Shown here: positions 1-6,497 of the stretch, in pieces
Position numbering within the stretch: the stretch's first letter is position 1
How the letters are laid out: the number at the start of each line of letters is the position of its first letter
Assembly: GCA_001598975.1 (NCBI GenBank)
Contig: BBXU01002013.1
Coordinates: 1-14,639, forward strand
Source: Parachlorella kessleri
Taxonomy: Eukaryota; Chlorophyta; Trebouxiophyceae; Chlorellales; Chlorellaceae
DNA: 14,639 bases
Direction: 5' to 3'
Position numbers and translations under genes: made by a program
Notes under the pieces: generated by a model
Databases searched by the model: none
What the model was told of the DNA's origin: nothing
What the model saw: only the letters and a program-made list of their open reading frames with translations

Positions 1-143
1 CCCCCCCCTACCCCCCACCACCACCACCATCACCACCCACCCACACCCACTTACCAACCCACCCGCCACCGTCACCCACAAACCGCCCACCCGCTTCCCC
101 CCTTCTTCAACCAATCACTCCATTTCGTGCCACCCTCCCGCAG
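1..143 (+). other. 3' end of an upstream SNM1 intron, C/CA-rich
   Basis: This stretch is almost purely C, A and T, with runs of CCA/CCAC triplets in the first hundred bases. It ends in a pyrimidine-rich tract and a CAG acceptor at 141-143, directly before the open frame that begins LLRVLGLP. It is best read as the 3' part of an intron whose 5' end lies outside the window. No coding signal is seen. Confidence 0.7.
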
Positions 144-2470
144 CTGCTGCGCGTGCTGGGCCTGCCCCGCGAGTGGCTGGCGCTGCTGGTGGACGAGCCC
201 CAGCAGGGCCCCATCCACATACTGGGCATGGGCGAGCAGCTGCACGAGCAGGCGCTGGCGGACCGCATACGGGGCTCGCGGTGGGAGAGGGTGGTTGCGA
301 TCCGGCCAACAGGTGGGGACGAGGGACTGTGGAGTGGGAGGGGGCATGCTGGTGGGTCTGTGCGCTGGGTAGGCAGGGCCCTGTGGATATTCTTGCTGGT
401 GGTTTGTGGTTTTGCACAAGCAGGAGAGAGGCAGCGTGTAGGGCAGTGTCGGGCGTGGGGGAGCAGCAGCAGCGATAGGCACCGGCGGACATGGTCGATA
501 CCAAGAGGTAGGGGCCGCGCTGAGGTGTGAGCGCTTGGTGCAGGGATATGCCGCGGTCTGGCGCGTGCTTAAGTGGGAACCGTCATGCCAGGAGCCAGCT
601 GCGTGGTGTTGCCTGCAGCTGTCTGCCAGGGGCGATCCTGCCGTGATGGCATTGGCCCCATGGTTGCAGGTGGCAGACGATATGCATGGCAGGCGGAGTT
701 GAACACCCTCCTTTGGCTCTGGTTTCAGTCATACAGCCTGGATGAAGGTTACACTGTGGTTGCTGTGCAGGTGCTGTGCTGTGCAGGTGCTGTGTACCAC
801 CTGCAGTGCGAACACCTTGGTTGCCATGCAAGCATGCGCACTTGAGCGGGGGATGCCACTGTCATTGCCATCCCACTTGCGTGCAGGCTGGACCTTTAAG
901 AAATCGGGAGGCCTGAGTACTCGCACTGCAGGCTGTGTCACGATTGTCGGCGTGCCATACTCCGAGCACAGCTCGTTTGAGGAGCTCCGTGACTGCGTCA
1001 GGACTTTGAAACCCAAGAAGATCGTCCCTACCGTGAATGCGGCAGGTGGTGAAGCGGGGAGTACGCTGCTTTGTTGCTTTTTGTGCCGGGGAGCCGGGGG
1101 CGCGGGGGAAGTTCCACCCTGGCAGCCACCATGTGCAGGCAGAGTGCTTGGAGGGCTGTTGCACAGCCGTAGGGTCCTCGTCACAGCAATAGGGATGGTG
1201 CCTGCAGTGCGATGCGCAGCACCACTGCACGTGTATGGTCCTAGTGGCCTGGCCCCATGGCAGTGGCGGCCAGGCTGTTGTGTGCGACTAATTGCAGATG
1301 CCTCAAAGTCAGGTTTAACAGGGCCTGCTGGCGGACTGCATAGTGCTACTGACATGACAGTAAGTGACATTGTGCTGCTTGGCGTAACCCACTGCAGATA
1401 CCTCAAAGTCACGGGCCCTGGTGGATCTGCTGGCGGATTGCATGGACCTGTCGCGGGACCGTACCCGGCTGGACTCCTACTTCCGGCGCGTTGTGTATCG
1501 AGGGGCGAGTGCGGTGGCCAGTGCACTGGGCAGGCATAGCGTGCTCAGCAGGCAGGAGGAGGCGGTCAGCATGGAGGGTTCTGCCGGCACGTTGCTCCCA
1601 GCCACCCCGGAAGGGAAGCAGCCGCAGGCGATTGTACTGGGCTTGTCGTCGGATGCGTGCCCTGCACAGAGTACGGTGCATGGCTCAGCACTTGAGACCG
1701 CTGCCGCAGCAGGCGCGGCTCCGGTGGAAGGCAGCAGTGCCGCTGGTGCGGCTGATGTGTCGCATGTGGCTGCTGTGGCTGGGGTGCAACATGGCCGCTG
1801 CTTGCGAGATGGCAAGCAGAGGGAGGGTCAGCAGCAGCAAGGTCCAGGGCACGCGGGCAGCTGTCTGGCTGCCAGCCAGCCGCCGCAAGAGCAGCAGTGT
1901 TGTTTGCGGCGGAGCGGTAGCGGCTTGGGCTCGGGGAGCAGTTGGGACCTTAAGATCGACTTGGGCGGCGAGGAGATGCCCTGGAAGCCGGCCAGCCTGC
2001 AGTGCGGCTATGGCACAGCTGCTGTGTTGCCTGAAAATCTCCAAGCTGGCCTGCCGCAGCGGGACTGGGTCCCACCACCGGCGGTGCCACAGTCAGAACC
2101 GCACTGCAGCGCTGACGTGGCTGCCGGCAGGAAGCCAGTTGATGTAGGCCAGAAGCAGCAGCAGGCCCGGAGCAGCAGCAGCAGCAGCTTGGCGGCGGCA
2201 GCAGAAGGAGCAGGAGCAGCCGCGGGAGCCCGGCCAGCGAACTTGCGTCCTGACAGTGAAGGGCAGGGGGCAGGACAGGAGGAGGTGGTGGATTTGACAG
2301 CAGTCGATCTTGACGAGCAACAGCGTATTTTGGACACTATCGCCAAGGCCCGGGCATCAGGAGCTGCTGCCGGCCGGGGCAAGCGGCGCAGCACCGCTGC
2401 AGGCACCGCAAGCGCGACCAAGCTCAAGCAAGGAAGCCTAAAGCACTTCTTTTATATGCCTCAAGATTGA
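144..2470 (+). CDS. SNM1: SNM1/PSO2-family DNA cross-link repair nuclease, 3' part (three exons, partial)
   Basis: Exons 144-312, 887-1045 and 1398-2470 join in phase (1401 nt, 466 codons plus TGA); introns are GT-AG. Residues 1-148 match the C-terminal half of SNM1 metallo-beta-lactamase/beta-CASP nucleases (DRMBL region): a PIHILGM segment, then RPTGWTF across the first junction, then PYSEHSS (residues 80-86) and [10 protein letters not shown]. The His of SEHS is a conserved metal-site residue in the family. The HxHxDH metal-binding motif must lie upstream of the window, so the gene is cut at its 5' end by the window, not broken. Known members are 5'-3' exonucleases acting in the nucleus on interstrand cross-links. 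Residues about 149-466 are a Gln/Ala/Ser/Gly-rich low-complexity tail, unusual because the catalytic fold normally ends the protein. It carries VVDLT at 406-410 and QGSLKHFF at 454-461. Family assignment is strong; which SNM1 paralogue is uncertain. Confidence 0.9.
762..793 (+). repeat. 16-bp perfect tandem duplication in SNM1 intron
   Basis: GCTGTGCAGGTGCTGT occurs twice back to back (762-777 and 778-793), inside the intron 313-886. Each unit contains CAG|GT, so it holds both an acceptor-like and a donor-like dinucleotide, but neither is needed for the gene model. Confidence 0.85.
1291..1343 (+). repeat. Degenerate partial copy of the start of the last SNM1 exon
   Basis: Within the intron 1046-1397, GCAGATGCCTCAAAGTCA (1294-1311) repeats, with one difference, the acceptor and exon start GCAGATACCTCAAAGTCA at 1394-1411, exactly 100 bp downstream. 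Similarity returns at CCTGCTGGCGGACTGCAT (1324-1341) against TCTGCTGGCGGATTGCAT (1426-1443), at an offset of 102 bp. The copy keeps the CAG acceptor and the first codons (DASKS against DTSKS) and then diverges. It looks like a decayed tandem duplication of the intron/exon boundary. Confidence 0.75.
2162..2218 (+). repeat. CAG/GCAGCA-rich low-complexity coding stretch
   Basis: Runs of AGCAGC and CAGCAG in the last SNM1 exon encode Gln and Ser tracts followed by Ala-rich sequence. This is typical low-complexity expansion in the nuclease's disordered tail, not an independent element. Confidence 0.6.
2285..2299 (+). other. SUMO-interaction-like motif (VVDLT) in the SNM1 tail
   Basis: VVDLT sits after acidic residues (EE) and before a further acidic, probably helical segment (DLDEQQRIL). 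It matches the usual hydrophobic-core SIM pattern of two aliphatic residues followed by DLT. Function is inferred from the motif only. Confidence 0.5.
2429..2452 (+). other. PIP box coding segment (QGSLKHFF) at the SNM1 C-terminus
   Basis: The codons give Q-x-x-L-x-x-F-F, an exact match to the canonical PCNA-interacting peptide consensus, five residues before the stop and preceded by basic residues (KLK). Known PIP boxes bind the PCNA sliding clamp; binding here is inferred from the motif alone. Confidence 0.75.
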
Positions 2471-3200
2471 AGCATGTATGGCTTGCGGCAGTCAAGCTAA
2501 GTGTTTGGTCCAACTTTGAGAGGAGAGGTTCGGTTCTGAGCTGCAGCGCCTCCTTGTGTAGGAGAGGGCCAAAAGTTAGGTGTGGTTGTTGGTGACGCGT
2601 AGGAGGGGGCAATCTTTATTGCAGGATTACTGTCTCCGACTTGAGTGTATAGCAGCTGTGCCGACACTTTAGTCTGGTTTATGTTGCTAGGATTATTGAA
2701 GCTCCTGGCTTAAGAGTGGCGTTAGGAGGGCAAATCTAGGGTCACTGACCATGGAGCGCAAATGATGTGATTTAAGATGGAGATGCGAGTGGCAGGAAGG
2801 GGTCTGACAGCATTCAGACAGCAGTGTGGGGGGTGCCAGCTGCGTCAATAAGTAGGCATCAGAAAGAGGGAGCAAGCCGCAAACACAGAGGCAGTAAACA
2901 ACCACCGAGGCAGGAAACAACCGTGTACACCTAGATGATGTGATTGGCAACGAAACTTATGTCTTGCAAGTATGCAATTAAACTGCAGCAGAGTAATGTT
3001 AAATCATCTACGCTCCTACGTGGTCCACTCGTCCAAGACATGCTGGGCATGATATGCTCTCGTCCGTATGTAGGCAATTGTGCCGAAGGTGCACGGCCAC
3101 TGCCTGCCTAGCCAACTGTCTCTGTGTGGGTATCAAGGCCAGGAACGCGCAGGCTTTCCACCAAGCAAGCGCCTGTTTGTGGACAACCCTTCTTGGATTT
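2471..3200. other. Intergenic/UTR region between SNM1 and the ML-domain gene
   Basis: It should hold the 3' UTR of SNM1 and the promoter and 5' UTR of the next gene. I found no TGTAA poly(A)-type motif on the + strand here, so the nuclease mRNA end cannot be placed. Short open frames on both strands show no recognisable protein. An in-frame ATG at 3054 would add 49 residues to the next gene but would bury its signal peptide. Confidence 0.5.
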
Positions 3201-4127
3201 ATGAGATTGTCCGTGCTTGTGTTGGTCAGCATGCTTGGCAACGCTGCTGCGTCTGATTGGAGGCAATGTGGTGAGGGCTTGATCAAGGTGACAGGGGTGA
3301 CAGTGCAGCCAGAGCGAGTGGAAGCAGGTGCCCCCACGGCCTTCGTCCTGGAGACCACGTCGAGTAAGCTTGGTTAAAAGCCTGGCCTCTCACTTTCAGC
3401 GGGTTGCTGATTTTATGTCCCATATTCACTGGGCCAACAAGGTTACTTTTGGCGCAATTCATTGGGGGGTAGAAGGGGCTGAACTATATCAGTGTTTCCC
3501 TGCCCTGCCCCGCTTGCAGGTGCCACCGTCTCCTCAGGCACTTTGGATGTTGCTGTCAAATACATGGGCTTCCATGTGTACTCTAAGAGCGGTCCCATCT
3601 GTGATGCTGTGCCGTGTCCGCTGGAAGAAGGCCCGCAGACGCTGACCTTCAACCAGGAGATGCCTTCCACCGCGCCTCCGGTGGGTGCTTTTAGAGCATG
3701 GTGCTCTGGGGAGAGGATACTAGTTGACTTGGGAACCTGCTTTGTGCTCAGCTCATTAGCACACCTGCGGGGTACATTCTGTCAATACAACTGTTTAGAA
3801 CATGCTAGGAAAGGTGGACCGGCGGCCCTAATTTTGAACCCTGCAGAGCAGCTCGCTGTTGCCAGCAATGCTGGGTGTAGGAGGAAAACGGGTGTTAAAT
3901 ATGTATGACCCTATCTTCTACTGCAGGGTAGCTACACCATGGTCTTGAAGGCCACGTCAGAAGAGGAGGATGAATTATTCTGTGTTGAGATCGACTTCAG
4001 CGTCCACTGGGGAGCCAATGCGGCAGGCGGCATGCTGGCGGGCCTTTTTGGGGGGAGCAGCAAGTCTCTTGGTGCAGGGAGCAGCAGCAGGTCGATACAG
4101 ACCGTGGAGGCTGATGAGGATATTTGA
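3201..4127 (+). CDS. Secreted ML-domain lipid-binding protein (NPC2-like / plant PG-PI transfer type)
   Basis: Exons 3201-3363, 3520-3680 and 3927-4127 join in phase to 174 residues. The donors include GTAAG at 3364; the acceptors are CAG. Residues 1-17 form a signal peptide (MRLSVLVLV, then an AAA/S cleavage-like site), which is why the ATG at 3201 is preferred to the in-frame ATG at 3054. The mature part reads QCGEGLIKVTGV, then MGFHVYS, PICDAVPCPL, PPGSYTM and LFCVEIDFSVHW, in the order seen in plant ML (MD-2-related lipid recognition) proteins. Cys23/Cys127 and Cys82/Cys87 fit two of the three NPC2 disulfides. ML proteins bind sterols or phospholipids in a beta-sandwich pocket in the endomembrane lumen or outside the cell. 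Residues 137-174 are a Gly/Ser-rich tail with an acidic end (EADEDI) beyond the domain. The ligand cannot be predicted. Confidence 0.88.
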
Positions 4128-4185
4128 GTGGTGGGTATATTCTGAGGTTGATGTTTTATTCCTTCCCTGCTTCTATAAGCAAGCT

Positions 4186-4245
4186 AGCACCAGAGGGCAG
4201 GAGGGCATCTGGTGGAGCACCAGAGGGCAGGAGGGCATCTGGTGG
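4186..4245 (+). repeat. Perfect 2 x 30 bp tandem repeat, each unit a hairpin, in the ML gene 3' UTR
   Basis: The units 4186-4215 and 4216-4245 are identical. Each contains CACCAGA and its reverse complement TCTGGTG (4188-4194 with 4208-4214; 4218-4224 with 4238-4244) around a 13-nt purine-rich loop. They lie 58 nt after the stop codon, so they are probably transcribed. Confidence 0.9.
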
Positions 4246-4286
4246 GACTTTGTCTAGGTTCCCTTTCACCAGGCCGGCTCTGTATG

Positions 4287-4291
4287 TGTAA
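4287..4291 (+). terminator. Candidate TGTAA poly(A) signal of the ML-domain gene
   Basis: TGTAA, the motif green algae use in place of AATAAA, lies 160 nt after the stop and just beyond the hairpin repeats. It is a short motif and could occur by chance. Confidence 0.35.
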
Positions 4292-4945
4292 GCCTCCTAA
4301 TATGTGCAGTTGCAATAGCTGTGAGTTGCAGAAGCCGCTGATGTATGGTGTTACTCCTGCTGTAGAATGTATGGCTGGTGGCAGTTGCAGAGAGACATTG
4401 TGTGATGGTAAGGCGGGGCGGTATTAAGAGTGTGTTCCAATGGCAGTAATAGCTCCCATGCATAGTGGCTCTTTGCATTGATTCAACTACCATCTGGCTG
4501 GCTGTATCATATATATGCAGTGCACCACAACACATACGTATATTTAGGGCTTGGCACCTGGTATGCTCTATAAAAGCTTGTTGGATACACTTCCTGAGTA
4601 TCTTCGGAGTATTGGGTAAGCTGGGGCTGAGGAAATGAGGAAAATGTCCCTTATCGGGAATGTGGCTGCGCTCTCTTACCTCTGGCTCCAGCAGGTACTA
4701 CAAGACTTTACTGGCTGAAGCAATGCACCGAGGACATCTTGTATACTGCTCTGCCCTAGCCCGCTCAGAATCACTGTGGTTGCATTTTCTATCGACAATA
4801 CAATGTCCTAGCACAATCGTGTCGAAAAAGCTGGCCCTGGCAGTGGCATTGCCCTGACAAGAGCCCAGGGCACCATAAGCATGCTGTGCTGCCAGTTCAC
4901 AGCTGCGCATCGCACTCTTCCAGCCACCTTCAACTATCTCATGAG

Positions 4946-5116
4946 TCAGGCTTCAAATGATCGCACCTCGCCTGCAGCATGCAATTTCATGTCTTGCTTG
5001 CCTGTTTGGCTATATTTGGCTTCCTTCTCTTCCAGGCCTGTAACTCTCCGCTGCTGCTCCTGCATCAGTTCCCGCATCAACATCGCTTCAGTGGCCTCGG
5101 CTTCTTTTGCAAAGTC
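4946..5116 (-). CDS. Possible minus-strand exon encoding a charged helical segment (unidentified)
   Basis: Reading the minus strand from 5116 to the TGA at 4948-4946 gives 56 open codons beginning DFAKEAEATEAM and continuing MRELMQEQQRRV and LEEKEAK. This is Glu/Gln/Lys/Arg-rich and helix-like, unlike the Cys/Pro/Ser-rich products of random frames nearby. It begins right after a TAG (5119-5117) that could be a splice acceptor. A GCAAGC sequence within it could be a GC-type donor. Upstream, at about 5280-5234 on the same strand, a short hydrophobic frame (QGMLFMLAVGQVLK) ends at a possible GTACC donor. I do not recognise the family and cannot build a complete gene, so this could be chance. Confidence 0.22.
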   Translation of the reverse strand, partial: DFAKEAEATEAMLMRELMQEQQRRVTGLEEKEAKYSQTGKQDMKLHAAGEVRSFEA

Positions 5117-5568
5117 CTACTGTCTCGACAGTCAGGCAAGCCCAGAACTTACCGTGCATACAGTCTAGTCAGTTGGCATCTGCCATACTTCTTTTCGCAT
5201 TACTTGCCACCGTCAACTAATGTTCTTGGTACCTTCAGAACTTGACCGACTGCCAACATGAACAGCATCCCTTGAAGGCCGCCCTGCGGAAAATTAGCTC
5301 AGATAACCCCCAGATCGCACTACCTGCCGACAGAAGCACATGTGTGGGCTGCAGGCACACACAGTTTTATGCGCCTCAAAGGTTAGCGCCTTCCCGGAGC
5401 AGGCACAGCACCAATAGAACCACAGTGAACAATGGCAGAAGGCTTTCCTATACTAATGCACGCAATATGTATTGATCATCAAGGAACACATCCCTTGAAA
5501 GCTCGCAGAGACAGGGCGCGACTGAACCACCTCCACTCAGTGTGCGCACCGTGACGAAGGCGTCCGTC

Positions 5569-6464
5569 ATGCAGCATGCGCCGTCACTCAGAGCTTCATC
5601 ACGACCAACAAGACTTACAGGCAAAGGTTACCGTGGCTACACGGCTTATCACTGTCAGAAAGAGCAACATCGTCTCGTTGGTAGGAGACCGCTCTACGTA
5701 GTGCGGGCAGGAGAGCCAAGGAGTTCCTCAGAAGATGCACCAGTGAAGGTATGTCCTGTGAGAACCACACGTCATGCGCCTGCAGCTCAACTGCGGTATT
5801 AGAAGCGTTACTGGCTGGGAAGGCAAGCCACCTGGACGGTTGTAGCTGTTCGCAAGTGGCCGACCTGCCTGGTGCATCCAAGGAGCTCCCAGGAAGGACC
5901 TGTCCTGTGGAGAATGCAGGTGGTACCACAACCGAGGCCAGGAGCTAGTCTGGATGGCCTGGCTAAGCCAACACAAGTTGTAGAGAAGGAAGCACCTGGC
6001 CCACTACACGCTGAGGGCTTCATCTTTCTTCTCTTCGTGGCCATCTTGTGGGGGACTTACCCTGTGGCACTAAGGTTTGACTGGGGCAGCAGCACGCTGC
6101 CGCTGCCTGTTTTTGTCTTCGCTGTGTGCCTGGGCTTTTACTCGCTATGCTGTGCCTTCCGCTTCCAAAAACCTGCACTGACAATAGGTGCAGGAATATG
6201 TCCTGGCTGAAGTGTACCTATGACTTTCCCTGCTGTCTTAAGTTCAGTTGTGTGCACCGTAGGTATGCGTACACATTACCTGGGGGGCCCACCCCACTCG
6301 TGCTCACAGCCTTGAGGGGACTCATGCAAGTGGGCCTGCTACTAGTAGCCAACCTCCTGTTCACGGCGGATGTGGAGTTAACACCAGCCGAGGCAGCAGA
6401 GCATGCCGTGGAACCCCTGGTGCGGGATGGGACCAATAGCCAGGCATTCCATAGACAGCCACAG

Positions 6465-6497
<33 letters not shown>

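Larger units (their letters stand above)
4128..5568. other. Intergenic region upstream of the transporter gene
   Basis: About 1.4 kb. It begins with the ML gene 3' UTR, including its repeats, and ends with the transporter promoter and 5' UTR. The + strand shows only short unrecognisable frames. The minus strand has one coding-like frame at 4946-5116. No tRNA, rRNA or transposon was recognised. Confidence 0.45.

Noticed and set aside
1..100. C/CA-rich start considered as telomeric or satellite repeat
   Set aside because: The units are irregular, do not match a plant/algal telomere unit, and lead directly into a splice acceptor, so an intron tract explains them.
729..1526. A 265-codon minus-strand frame opposite SNM1
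   Set aside because: It is antisense to two exons and two introns of a gene with clear homology; its product is low-complexity Pro/Thr/Ser/His-rich and unrecognisable.
3054..3200. Upstream in-frame ATG for the ML-domain protein
   Set aside because: Using it would place 49 Cys/Ala-rich residues before a textbook signal peptide that begins at 3201; the family starts with the signal peptide.
4660..4857. A 65-codon + strand frame in the intergenic region
   Set aside because: No family resemblance, no convincing splice partners, and no conserved-looking segment.
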